DNA of 64,000 nucleotides from Bugula neritina. Its lineage: Eukaryota > Bryozoa > Gymnolaemata > Cheilostomatida > Bugulidae. The stretch spans positions 5,279,251 through 5,343,250 of the forward strand of contig OZ037773.1 in assembly GCA_964035545.1 (NCBI GenBank), in the 5' to 3' direction. Shown piece by piece: positions 1 through 13,600 of this stretch; position 1 is the stretch's first letter, and each line of letters opens with the position of its first letter. A model generated the notes under the pieces. It searched no databases, was not told the DNA's origin, and saw nothing but the letters and a program-made list of their open reading frames with translations. The translations under genes were made by a program, and so were the position numbers.

Positions 1-40
1 AACGTATAATTATACAATTATTTATGTCTCATATTTGCAG

Positions 41-3000
41 CCAGATTTTAGCAGATTTTGACCCATTTTTTGAATCAAAGAAAAAGAGTTACCTCACATC
101 TCTAGAAGCAATCCACACTGTGATTGGCTATTTAACTTCTAAGACCAGTTCTCCACCCACAGATGTGCTGGATAGGAAGATGCTACTTCGGGAGTTTCTG
201 GAGGTATATTTATATATGTGTGTGTGTGCGTGCATTCGCGTGCCTGTGTGCGTGTGCACGTGCGTGCCTGTGTGTGTGAGTGTTAATGCATGTATTTTCA
301 GCAAAAAGGTTGTGAATTAACTTAGTCTCTTAATTTTGAACAAACACGTAGACTTAGTTTCAATATGAAATACAGCTCTTTGAAGCCATCATATAACATT
401 TCTAGGTATTTCTAGTGATAGCCAACATATGATTTGAATACTCAAAATGGCTGCCTTGCTTGAAGTGTTGTGACTTTCACAGTCACCATCTTTCAGTTAC
501 CAAGTGGTTTTCATCTTTTATTTCAATGTGTTTTCTTTTGCTTTGAGATTCTGTTGTGATAATAAGATTAAATGATTTTTCTTGACCCTTTACTAGGACA
601 TGTGAAAATATTATTCTAATTGTGATGGTTTGTTTTTCCGGCATTAATGTAGCATTTACTTTATAATTTGCAAAGCACCAATCAAATTTTTGTTCGTTGC
701 ATGTTATGAAGAAGTACAACTAAAGTGATTTACCGCGCACTAAATTAACATCTTTGAACTATTCCCACTTTGAGTTTCACAGCTTATATGACTCATTTCA
801 GCTATCGTTGTGGGGAAACAGGTGTGATTTGAGCATCTCAGCTGGGCGGGACAACTCCCAGACTTCAAATCCACTGAAACAAGTTGGACAGTTAGATGAA
901 TTAATACTGGCTGATGATTTTGATAATCTGTGGGACTACCTGCGGTCACTTGGTGCTAAGACTAAAACTGGTGCTAAAGTCAGAGTAGATATAATCTTGG
1001 ATAATGCAGGTATAAATTTCATTAGAAATTGCTCTTTTTTAATAACAATCTTATTACTTAAACTATCATTGACTTGTAACGGGGAATTGTGGATTGTTAT
1101 TTTCTTTCATTGTTAATTTTGCATAGATTGTAGAATTTTACTCCATGAAATTTAAATTAAAATATTGCAAAGCAATTTTAATTTTTGTCGAAGGTGAAAT
1201 TTTGTGTCCAATTAGAATTATTTGGTTGCATTACAAAACATCTTGTCTTCAACATAAAAAGTTTAATCTAAATATATAAAATTAGTGTTGCAAGATATCT
1301 ATTTTGATAAACACAAACTTTAAATCAGTGAACAAGTTTATCAATTATGACTTTTCTGTAGAGCATTGCTCTCCTATATGTCATAAATCCTAGAGCCATA
1401 TTCACATTATGTTTCCGTGAAGTGATTTGGGTATATCCTGAGCCTTGTATTAATTTCACAGTACACTCAGGTGTTTGAGGAATATTTAATATTTTCTTCT
1501 ACTGTCCAGGTTTCGAGTTGCTGTCGGACTTGTGTCTAGCCGAAATTTTACTGACGTTGGATTGTGCCACTGAAATTGTGTTCCACATGAAGGCGTACCC
1601 CTGGTTTGTATCCGACACCACGGAGGAGGACGTACAGTTCTGTGTCTCCCAACTTCTGCAGTCGGAGTTGTTAGCCGAGAAAACTCAGGGCAGTTGCTGG
1701 GCCAATAGAATCAATGAGGGTTAGACTCGCCATTTCTTGTGACTCGAGTTTAACATTACAACTGCTCATTATTAAACATACTGTTATATTATGTCTGTTA
1801 CATTTAATGTGTTTTAATATGATTTCTCAAACATCAGATTTCCTAATCTTATTAGCAGCAGTTTTTAGAAAGTTTTGTGTTTTTATTGAATAATTTGTCT
1901 TGTATTAGGCTGGCGTTGAAGCCAACAAAAATATTGTATTTGTATTTTTTTCAAGACACACCTGAGCTTCTAATTTTTAATCACCTGACAGTTAGGAGTA
2001 AAAATTATTCCACTTCACCTTTAGGCTGACTCTATCTCACTCTCACACTAACTCTATCTCACTCTCACACTAACTCTATTTCACTCTCATACTGACTCTA
2101 TCTCACTCTCACACTAACTCTATTTCACTCTCATACTGACTCTATCTCACTCTCACACTAACTCTATCTCACTCTCATACTAACTCTATCTCACTCTCAC
2201 ACTAACTCTATCTCACTCTCATACTGACTCTATCTTATTTTACTCTTAACTTTTTCCTGTATGTTACTCTGACAAAATCACTTATATAGCAATTATATCC
2301 TTTGCCATACACCTGAGTATTTACTCAACCTGTGGACATGATGTAATAGATGGTTAGTTGTTCAGGTATTCTAAATACTATAACAATGATTGTTTCTTAT
2401 ATTTCAGGTGTCTTTGTTTTCAAGAAGGACTTGTTCTGGACGCTGCCCCATGATTTCGCTGCCATGAGAAGTGCGAGACCCAAGTTGTACTCCAGTTTGG
2501 CCAGGAGTCATCTTCTCATATTCAAAGGTGAGCTACAAAAATTACTTGCCTCCTGAACTTTAAGAGCATCTAAAATACTTGGAGTTGAATGTGTTCCTTT
2601 CATCTTACCTGACCAACACAGACTTCTAAATTCTATGAGTGTTTTTTACAATGTAGTGAGTCTCTTTCTATAGAATTCTAGAAGTACATTTGCGTTCTGT
2701 ATTCTATAAAATTCTGTATTCTATATTGTATGAAGACTCTACTTTCTATGTTCTATAGCAGTATGTTCCTCAACATAGTGAGACTCTAAGCTCTAAATTA
2801 TATAGAAATTTTATAGATGTATTTGTGTAGAAAGACTTTACTTTCTATATTCTATGAAAGTAGAGTTTATGTGAAGTTTGAATTTCTTTTAACATCTACA
2901 TTAGCCTTTTTTTACATATCTAAAAGTAAGCTGAAAATAATACAGACATTTCACCTAAGCTGTTTATATAGATGACATTTCTATTTAATTTCATGAAGTA

Positions 3001-3346
3001 TATGTATTCACTTTTATGGTTTGTTAAAGGAGATCTAAACTACAGGAAGTTGGTCGGGGATCGTCAGTGGCCCCGTCAAGCTACATCCTTCTGTGAATCG
3101 TTGCTACAGTTCAACCCAGCTCCACTGCTGTCACTGCGAACACTGAAATGTGACGTCTGTGTTGGACTGGGCGTTGCCACTGTGGCTAAACTAGACAAAG
3201 AGAACAAGGACTGGATGATTAATGGTCAATATGCTGTCATACAATACACACAAACCGTACTGCCTTTGGAGTTACCTGACCCTCCTGTCTCCTGTGTCAA
3301 AGGCTCAGTTGTGATCAACCCTTTAGCTACTGCTGTAATAGACTAG
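41..3346 (+). CDS. ARMT1: ARMT1-like damage-control phosphatase / carboxyl methyltransferase (DUF89), 3' part
   Basis: Five exons are visible: 41-203, 802-1009, 1510-1719, 2408-2527 and 3030-3346 (TAG stop). All borders are GT-AG and the phases join cleanly (0,1,1,1). The gene starts upstream of the window. Key matches to the ARMT1 (C6orf211)/DUF89 family are LSLWGNRCDLSIS in exon 2, the VDIILDNAG active-site strand at its end, PWFVSDTT in exon 3, FWTLPHDFAAM in exon 4, and the KGDLNYRKL motif across the exon 4/5 junction, followed by GDRQW and PAPLLSLRTLK. The DN of LDNAG and the D of KGDLNYRKL are the family's metal-binding acidic residues. The family is described as metal-dependent sugar-phosphate phosphatases; human ARMT1 was also reported to methylate glutamate side chains of proteins such as PCNA. 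The C-terminal tail after the usual GQYAVIQY end runs about 35 residues. No break was seen. Confidence 0.93.
2023..2235. repeat. 22-bp pyrimidine-rich minisatellite
   Basis: About ten copies of a unit close to ACTCTATCTCACTCTCACAC plus two bases lie in the ARMT1 intron between 1720 and 2407. Variants (TTTCACTC, CATACTG) alternate in blocks. The plus strand is almost free of G, so it resembles an extended polypyrimidine tract about 170 bp before the exon-4 acceptor. Confidence 0.9.
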
Positions 3347-4627
3347 ACTGGGGTCTTAACTTTTAAGTTCTTATGGAGTTTTGGTACTACAATTATCATA
3401 TATACATTATCAAGTCTAATTGTTTACCTTTCACTACCATGTTCTAATTGGCTTGTGGAATTTATCAAGTATAATCCTGGTTGGTTATTTAAGACGATCA
3501 ATGTTTCAATTAGAAGGTAACTTTTAATTTAAATGAATTGAACTGATCAGAAAAAAATTATTTGCTATTTTCTCAACATAGATTGCAAGATGCTACTAGA
3601 CTTTATTGTATCCATTATGTCTTTTGACGAACATATTCTGGAATCTAGAAGCCTGCCCTTTTTGTTTCAAATAGTTCAAGAAAACAAACAGTAAATTATG
3701 GGTTTGTTTTATATAGTCTGTTTGAGTTATTTACACGCTGGTGTGGGAATGGCTCCCAAGTTCTTAATGTTACATGTGAAGTGGGCTTTCAATTTAATGG
3801 CGTTCTATAAAAAAGGAGTGTATCAAGTTGAAATAATATATTTTGTATTTTTTTATTTTATTTTGTTTCAAGTTGTTGTTTGAACAAGTTAGTATACGTT
3901 AATATTACTGTTATTAAAATTATAGTTTCAACATATTTTGAAGTGATAACTACAATTTTGGATATATCAATATAAAGATTCTATTATAGCATTAATTACT
4001 GTGACAAACTCACACAATACTTGTATTTCATAACATAACTGAACAAATAAATAATAATACAGTTACTATAACTTGGAAACGTCAGCATGAAACAATGGTA
4101 AATATAACGTAGTAAAATACTGAATTAGAGCTATTTATGACTTTTATATTAAACTAAATATATGAAATAATTGTTCTAATCGATTCATAGGCAGTAATTA
4201 ACTGCTATATATTATGTACAAATATACATCAAAACAACTATTGTCGATAAACTTTATCTGTAATGAGCTTGAGGTACGCAATATATACAAACATTCTAGT
4301 ACTTATGTACATAATACTGGCTTATCACAATAAACATGAGCCGACAAGACTTTCCACAGGCTAGGATTGCACAGGGTTGAGCACATTTTATAGAAATTAT
4401 AATGAAAATATATTAGTTTAATTTCAGAGTGAAATATAAGAATCTATGTTATAGAAATAATTATGAATCAGTTGTGAGCAATTAATTGTGTGCATGTAAG
4501 TTCGAGAGCACGTAGTGAATTTTCGAGTAAATCCAGAAAGACTAAACTCCCAGAATATAATCTTGACTAACAGATGCAGGTAATTCTCTCCAGGTGGGCT
4601 GGAAGACATATAATACTTGGGGGTGAG
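3347..4627. other. Intergenic 3' to 3' spacer between ARMT1 and the FERM gene
   Basis: AT-rich, with no exon-like frame bounded by splice sites. It should hold both 3' UTRs, because the two genes converge here. An AATAAA on the plus strand at 4046-4051 is a possible distant ARMT1 poly(A) signal, about 700 bp after the stop. No other feature was seen. Confidence 0.6.
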
Positions 4628-7600
4628 TCAGCGAATATGTGCTACTGGCTGCCCATTGACCGCATTGGCAGCAGGAAATGTAAAAGCAGGCTCCGATTCA
4701 CAGTGCCAGCTGATTGGGCGAGGTGATTTAGTCGGAGTGTTACACGTGCACTGATTGGTTGTTTCGAGTAGCTGTTTGTCATTGCACAGTGCTGAAAGCA
4801 TCGGTAAAGACACCATCGCATTTTTTACCTCCTCTCTTAGCCTGTCAATCTCAGGGTTGGACAACTTCAAACAACTGCACTGACCGCTGGTTGTGGCCGC
4901 CTGCTTGCGGAGTTTCTACATATAAAGATACGACACGTTAGCCACATAATCATATGTTAGGTTCGTCATAAAAACATATCGTAGGCTAAACTCTAACGGG
5001 ATAAGGATTTTCAAATCTACTTACTTATAGGTTGAGAAAAACATCAGATATTAGGAAAAGTCTCAAGGTTTGATATTTCAGACAGAGAGGTGAATATTAA
5101 TTACTTTGAAGGTGGTAATAGAAAAAGGCAACACGTAATACTGATTAATTAGAATTCAATTGAGCCATGTGTAGAGGAAAAGTAGGCACACACCACAACA
5201 ATGCTCTTAGAAGCAATTTAGATGCTGGAATGCAAAACCTTAGCTCTAGGGTACAGCCTTGAGCCTTAATTCTAAGCCTTGGTTCTAGCAAACTGTATTG
5301 AGACCTATTTCTAGCATGTGACTAGAAAATAAACATAACTGCAGTTTTTTGAAATACTTACTTTTCCAACTGGTGAAGATCTTTTGTCTGCATGTTCGCT
5401 TATTTGCTTGGAGTATGAAGGTTTATGGAAAGGTCTGACTGCCACAGGAGTGGATGGTTGAAAAGGAGTGTAGGGGGTCAGACTAGATGAAAAACTTGAG
5501 TTGGTTGAGTCATCGCTAGCCTGAGTACTAGATGACAACATCAGTTGGCGCTGACGTGCATGAGCCTCGCTATAACTAGGCGGAGGGGTATAATCAAGCA
5601 AGAGTTTCTCCATGCTGGGAGAGTTTGATATCAGATTGTATTTATGGTGTGATTGTGTAGGGGAACTAGTCGAAGGGCAATGATACGCCATTTTGATTCC
5701 ATAAGAACCATTTGATGAGCGGGGTGACTGAATCACAAAGCGATTTAAGCTCAGCTGATCAGCACTTTTGCTCATCGAAAGTTTCTGAGTAGCTTTTGGG
5801 GGGCTTGTATGAGTTATCCCTAAAGTTTTACGGATAATGGCAATATTCTCATAGTCAGGCTCATCAATAGTTTTGTCAGAAAGGGCTCTCCGTGGCAAGT
5901 TTTTCTGGCATTCTTGTACTTTATAGCGGAAATGCTGGAACTTCTTACTAGGTTCGCTGATTGCCCTTTGAACTGTGGCCGAGAAGTTAGCTGAGGATGG
6001 TGAAACGTACTCGGTATCTGAGTCCAGCAGAGAGTCAAAACTTGATGGTCTCGTGGGAGAGGAAATTAGATCTTCTAAAATGAAATACAGAATAAATAAG
6101 TAGGTCAAGTCATTGTACTAAGTGTAAAGTTGTGTCAAGTCATTGTATTAAGTGTAAATATTTATCCCAAGTCATTGTACTAAGTGTAAAGTTGTGTCAA
6201 GTCATTGTACTAAGTGTAAAGTTGTGTCAAGTCATTGTACTAAGTGTAAAGTTGTGTCAAGTCATTGTACTAAGTGTAAATATTTATCCCAAGTCATTGT
6301 ACCAAGTGTAAAGTTGTGTCAAGTCATTGTACTAAGTGTAAAGTTGTGTCAAGTCATTGTGCTAAGTGTAAAGTTGTGTCAAGTCATTGTTCTACGTCTA
6401 AAGTTGTGTCAAGTCATTGTATCAAGTGTAAAGATGTGTCAAGTCATTGTACTAAGTGTAAAGTTGTGTCAAGTCATTGTACTAAGTGTAAAGTTGTGTC
6501 AAGTCATTGTACTAAGTGTAAAGTTGTGTCAAGTCATTGTACTAAGTGTAAAGTTGTGTCAAGTCATTGTACTAAGTGTAAAGTTGTGTCAAGTCATTGT
6601 ACTAAGTGTAAAGTTGTGTCAAGTCATTGTACTAAGTGTAAACATAGTGTAGACAGCTCAAGGTAGTGTCAAGAATCAAATGGTAATGAGTTGCAGTTAT
6701 GTTTTTAGTGCTTATTGCAATCCTTCATTAAAACGTCCAAATATTTTTACTCACATCACTACCAAGTGTCACAGTTAATGAGTTTCTACAACTCTACTAT
6801 AAAATGTCACACTAATTTATAGATGACACAGGATTTATCGTCATTTTAGTCTAAGATTTGAGCCACAAACTGAGTGCATTTTAGCTTAACTTGGTTAATT
6901 AAGCAATGAAGCACCAAAATAGTATTTTATAACAAAAACACACACTAAAAAATTTAAGATGCTTTGAGAAATAAGAACTTTTCAAGTGAACTCTTGTTTA
7001 TAACATAGAGATGTAAAACTTGAAATAATTATTGCAAATTTCATCACTGAAACTAACCCAATAAAAATATCATGCTTTATTCAACAAATAAATATATTTA
7101 TAGATCACAATTGCTTTCTTTATGAGGGACAAACACGGAGCGTCAACGTAAAAAGCTGATGCTATGTAACTTGAAAAATTACCTTATTTAATGATGTGTA
7201 AAAACAGTTTTGTGTAAAAACATGGCAATTATATTCGACTGTTATATTGAGTCACTTTTACAAAAAATTAAGTTTTAAAAATTTCAATTAATTGCATAAC
7301 ATTCTTTGAGAATTGCCCTTATCAATCATTTATAATAGCTTGCATAAAGCTCTCTTTCTCATCAACTATGATACCCATAAATATTCAATTGGCTGCATTT
7401 CAGCTGTAACTGCATAATGTTGTTCTTTTAAAAAAACCACTCCTAATAATGTTTGAGGAATAACCTTATATTATTTAAAAGAAATATTTCAGCCCCCTTT
7501 GCTTTTGTTATTATAAACAGGATGCAGTAAATTAGAGTTTCCAACTTGAAACCATACTAAACCCTTTGGAGATACTGGGCACAGGCTTAGTGCAGTACAG

Positions 7601-10600
7601 AATCTAAAAATAGCAACACACGATACTATATTTTAACATATAATGAGCCACCAACCTTGACTAACTTCGGTACTAAGACAGGTTCTATCACTGACGATTC
7701 CAGAGGTTGTAGTTGAACTAGTTGTGCTAATTATAGAGAAGCGACTCCGGTCGGGAGTTGTCAACTCGTCGTGGGTAGTCGGACTATGAATTACAGATGA
7801 GGTAGAGACCGGAGTGCTTAATGTAGGTTTTAGTGAGGTAAGAGTGTCGGAAGAGTTCTCGTAGTCCCACTCTAGATTATTTTCGCCGCTGTAGATATAC
7901 GATTCTCTGAAACAAGTGCCATCTGCAACAAAATAGCGAGTATAAGCACCTTTTCAACAAACTAACCATGCAGAAATGCAATAATCAATTATCATTTATA
8001 TGTCATGATGATCATTTGCGATCAGTTCAAATCTCAAATTAGGATTTAAATTGCGATTGTGAATAGCAAAATATATTTAAGCTACCTCTTAAAACCACAT
8101 TGCTCAGTTAAAAGTCATCATTTTAGTTATATATACATATTGCTATTTCATGTACTGTAAAAGCAGCTTCTGAACAGTCAAATGTAAGTAATACTATAAT
8201 TTACAAAAAGCTCAAAGATCTAACTTTATAAAGCATAAATATGGTTAATACCTGTGTTTCTATTTGCATATAGGATACCTATTTGTAATTTCACTAATAT
8301 AGTTTTCTTACAACTACTGAACTTTGTAGTTCATATCGATTTAGAGATAAATAGAGAATTCCAACTACGTAAAACATATATTTCATTATCAAAATATGCT
8401 TAATGAAACAAATTTCGTAACGTATGGCGTGAGCACGTGCAGTTAAAAATACATATTTTTGAAACTTCAACCATGAAGTTTTAGCGAGTCTCTCACTATC
8501 TTGCGTATGTGTCTATTAATGACATCGAGCTCCCACCTGCCTTCATTGTTGTCAATGAGCAAAAATGCAATGCAGTTAATCAAAAACTTGACACTCCAGT
8601 AATTCAATGGGGAATAATATTACACAGTTGTTGGTATCTTCATGATTTATGAATGGTTAACAAAGCTTGTCAGTTGGTAAACGCAACAATTCTGTTTTAC
8701 AATGCTCTGTTGCACATCAATCAGTATTCTCGTTCCAGCCAAAGTTTTTAGCTTCGAGCAATTAAAATGAGGACATAGCTACATCACTTTGTGCCGATTA
8801 CTTTGAATTGTATAAATATATCGTTATATATTATATAAATTGGTGCTTGTGTAATGTTCTATTTGGAAATACTAATTGACGTGGAATTGCAGTTAAGTAG
8901 CATTCTTCACCTTGCCCTAAGCCTATTACTATTATATTATAAATAGATAAATTAGTTATGTATATAAAGCAGTTTGGAAGCCAAATGTAAAATTTCAAAT
9001 TCATTTAGATGCCAACAATCTGTCTAATTGGAACATCACTATCTGGCCAGCAGATGTGTTTAACTACCCAGTCACGTTGAAAATATGTGTCACTCTATTG
9101 CTTTAGTGGATAAATTTATATGAAAAACACTTGAAAATGGAATGTTATGCTATGTTACAACACATTGTGTCTGAAATACATACAGTGGACATGTATAAAT
9201 GACAGTCAGCACCAATTGCTGAGGATAATTAAACTTGGAATTTCTCAATTTAAAATTCAAACCAGGGCAGAGCCTCAACCTCCCACTCAATAAACTTTAC
9301 CATACTTAGTAATTCTGCACAAGGTTAATAATTAGCTTACAAATTTTTTGATAGAAGTTTATTATTTGTTCCTATGCTTTGAATAGATTCATACAGGGCG
9401 CTCTAATGGATCATAGATTTGCGGATGCGTTTTCATTCCATTGATACTGCCCCCACGCATGCATCAATGGAATAGAAACAATCCATTTGCATAAGGCAAA
9501 GCAAAGGGGCTGCAGAAACAGTATGATATGCTATTTATTTTTACACAGTTAATAAAACTAAAGACATTTTCTATCCTCCTCAGGTGTGTAGTATAAAGAT
9601 TCCCCAGTAGCCTCTGTGGTAAAATGGCCAGAGTTCTGCTTTTTGGACCAAGTGTAGGGGAGGAGGGCAATTATTTTACAAAGTGCAACACTTGGATAAC
9701 TGACCTTGTGGAAAAAAGTGGTCTGGCTGGAAGGTTCCACCTTGGTCCAAACCCAAGTATACTCTTTGGTCAGACTTTATCATTGAGCACAACTCCTTGC
9801 ACCACTCCTCAGAGCTTGTGTAGAACTCAAAGTTCTTCTGGTTCACTGATATAACTATCTTTCTTTTCTAAAGCACAATCAAACTCTGCTAAAGTAAGTA
9901 CAACATAGTAAGGGGTTCAAGAATTATTTACCAATGGCCTTTTAAAAAAAGATCCCTTTTCATGTATCTAACAGCAAATTTAGAAATTTATTTGTAGAAA
10001 CCAGGCTTAGAATACAATCCGGTTGTAGTATTTTCGTAAGTTCCATAATTTCCACCGTTGAATTCTGACATTCCAACACATCCTGCCGGCAAAAACATGA
10101 ATTCCTCACTGCCAGCATAGCGTAGCTTATAATAGAAGGCGAGTCATGCTTCATTAATCATTTGCCACAGGAATACATGCAGAGCAATGGCCAAAATTTC
10201 TTCTAAACTTGTATTCTATCATTTGACAGAGTTGTTATAAAACACTGGTAAAGCCGCGCTAAAGAATACCATGTCATTGTTTTGGTTTGGCAACTGCATG
10301 GATGTGAAAAGTGAAAGCCCGCCTTTGCAACATGCCTTCCTTTTTTTTCTATAGCACAAAAATTATAGATGCATTCTTTTGTGGCAACTTTGAATTAATT
10401 GTGGGCTTTGTGTTAACAGATTACATGTTTTGAGGTTAATGCTAATTGGTGATGTGTTATTCTGGACTCACCAATGAGTGAATGGCTGTAATCTGGGTCC
10501 AATTGCAACTGTTGAGGAAGTTGAGGTACCCTCGGCAATCAACCTACAGAAGAACACAACAGATCTCTAACCTTAATCTAGTAATAAACCTAATAGAATT

Positions 10601-13600
10601 GTACTAATGTTAAGAGAGATGCCATTACTGCGTTAAATGCCTATAATTAGCAGCATAAAAGGCAGCAGTAACTTACCACGTTCTACTGCTTTTACTAAAA
10701 GCATAACATCATACATTCTAAAATATCTACTTTAGAGTTTATCCTATCACACAGTAGTCACTAATTCAAAGTTACGGTCAAGGATGATAACCTTATTACA
10801 AGCTCGTGTTTGTAATCAGCAATCCGTTTACAAATATATCACACATATTCCCATCTGTAGTACAGCACTAAAAGTGGTAGCTAGGTGAAATTTGATAACT
10901 TGAAACTAGATAGCATTCTTGTATCATACAACTTGTACAACATGGTATGCCATTCAACAATAAAGCTAACAATGTGATGTAATAACTAGAGTTAAACATA
11001 TTGGGAGTGATGCCAAGTTAGCTTAAGATCCTACCTCGTATACTTCTACCCCTTCTTGACTGATGCCTATCCTCACATTGTTTGTGTTTCGAGACTTTGT
11101 GCTTTGCGCCTTGTAGAGCCTCATGTTGTATATGTAAGGGGAGGGGCTGGAGAGCTCGTTGATGTACATAGTCATGGCCTGACTAGGAGTCATCTGCACT
11201 GGCTTTATGGTCGGCATGTGCTTTCTTACAAACTGCGTTCCATAGCTTTTCAATATCTATACAAACAACGCAACATAGAATAGACACAACTTCTCCTTAC
11301 GATGAAACAGCTGGGTTTTTTTGAAAAATCGCATGTTTAACAAATTAATTGCACTCTTGTCAAGATTCACGATTTACTTTATTAAAAGCTGTTTCAATCA
11401 TTATTTTGAGCAAAGATTTTTACAATACTGCAATCATTAAAAGAATTGGTGGGTTAGTTTTTGTTTGAGAGCTAGGGCTATCTTTTTATCTATATTTTAA
11501 TTCCTGCATAACAGAGATAATAAAATTGAAGCAAAAGCTTCTAAGATCTATCAATATCATTGCATTAGTTGTTACAACAATAAATAAATTATAATATCCA
11601 ATTTATACTTGAATTTTAATTGTAGCATTCCTTTTAGTGCAGGAATATAAAGTATTTAAATAGCATTTCCTTTTTGTGATATTATTGTAAACTGTTGCTC
11701 ATTAGGAAATTCGCTATTTGGTAGAACTAACATAACTGCAACATCATTCATATACTTGTTGATTGATTACATCTGCCACATTTACAGTAGAATAACAATC
11801 ATCACCAACCAGCAAGTTAACTTTGAAAAGAATTTCTCTAGAAAAATGTAATATTGCACTCAAGAGTATTTAGTAATAATTTAGCAATACATTCTACCCT
11901 ATGAACAGGAAAATATCACACCAAAGCTATATTCGTTGTTACAAATCTAAAGGACTAACTAGCAATACAAAACATTTTCAACTCACTATAAGTCTGGAAT
12001 ATGTTATTTTACATAATTGCGATTAGCTCTTTGTATGTTTAATGTACGTGAAGATTCTAGTTTACTACCAGCACTTTTCATTGAAAAATATCAAGTTTAA
12101 ATTATCAGATATTTTCCAGTTGGTGCCAATAAATGGCGTGCTCTTATACTTTAAAATTTAAACTAATATATTGTTTCCTAACTTTACAGCTGCTAATAAA
12201 TAATAGAAAAATCTTTCTATTTTAGTCATATGTAGGGACATTTAACCGATGCTGAAAAAAAGAGGTGCGATGTCAACATATATTTGAACAGTTGAGAAAA
12301 AAACTAAATTTAAACTCGAATGGAAATGGAAATTTTCAAATGTTATTCCAAAATGTATCCATGTTTGCTGTGTTGGATTTCAAAGTTACAAAAGTTAAAG
12401 ATGAATTCTAAATAATTCACTCAACCGTACTGTATTTAGAGTTGCTTACCCAGGCAGGGAAATACTCTCGCGGGTCAAAATCCCTTCCAAGCACTTCGTC
12501 AGAGTGCAGCGCATAGCTGGCTAGAAGGAAGCACCTGTCATCGGGGTAGTTAAAGCCATATTTCAGAAAATTCTCTTTCAGTTGAAGAAAATAATATTTC
12601 CTATCGGACACCGACCTGTTTACAAATACAGGCAGATATGAAAAGGAAACAAGCATACATCTTTATCAAAGCCATCAACAAATGATATAAACAAGTTGAG
12701 ATCTTTTTGTTAGTTACTACCATCTTCATTAGTTTGTTATATTTTACATGCACTGATTCGCAAACAATTGCTATGAAATGAGAAATTCATTTCCAAGATA
12801 TGGGAAATTTATCGGGTTTCATAACAAATATTTGTGGTATTAAGAAATTTGTCAGAGCTTTGGTTTGCAAAGGCCTTAGACAACAGATATTTTCAAGTTT
12901 TCAAAGAGATTTCAAAGCATTTGACTAGTTTTGTCAACAAGTCGAAACCATCTAAGGTTGCTCATATACATACCACAACAAGAGTGGTAGCTGTCAAAAT
13001 CCTCAATAAATTGCAAAAACAGTCATTCTTCCTTGATGAGAAATACATGTATGACAAAACACACACAATAGTAAAATTATACATTACTAACTGATGAGTG
13101 AACATAAAGAGTATTTCTAAAAAAAAGTGTTATTCACTCCATGTTTACCTGAAGTGGTGGCCGGGCTCTACGTAATACTGAACACGAAGGTAAATGTGTG
13201 TAATGCCTTCACTAGAATCTGCTCCCTAAAATAAACATGTTTACAAAGTTTAGACTAATGCGAGCCATGTTTATACTAAGCCAGGTTGGAGTACAATACA
13301 GCCCCCCCACCTTGTCAAACAGGCTTTCAAGCAAGAATTTAAACTATGCAATTTCTATGAAGAGAAAATGATGTTTTTCTATTTACTAAAATTACTTGCA
13401 TTTCATTTGCTAAATGTTGCATAACAAACAGCCCTGGCAACTTCAAAATGTTTTTGAAAATTTGGTTTTCAGATATTTTTCCTATGTGCAGTAGAGCTTA
13501 CATTCCCTGAACTTTCCTTGAAACCCAAGGCTGTTATACGCATGTCACATTATTGAAATAATTGTAATCCACTCCTTGGTGAAAAATGAAGTATACAGAC

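Noticed and set aside
6194-6666. Cys-rich repeat protein (SSHCTKCKVV)n
   Set aside because: A by-product of a 30-bp minisatellite whose length is divisible by three. It lies in an intron of the opposite-strand FERM gene and has no start context or splice support.
9600-9860. tRNA-derived SINE or small gene (frame MARVLLFGPSVG...)
   Set aside because: A GTAGCCTCTGTGG A-box-like word is present, but the nearest B-box-like GGTTCC is about 125 bp away, too far for a tRNA promoter. The frame has no family similarity and lies in a FERM-gene intron.
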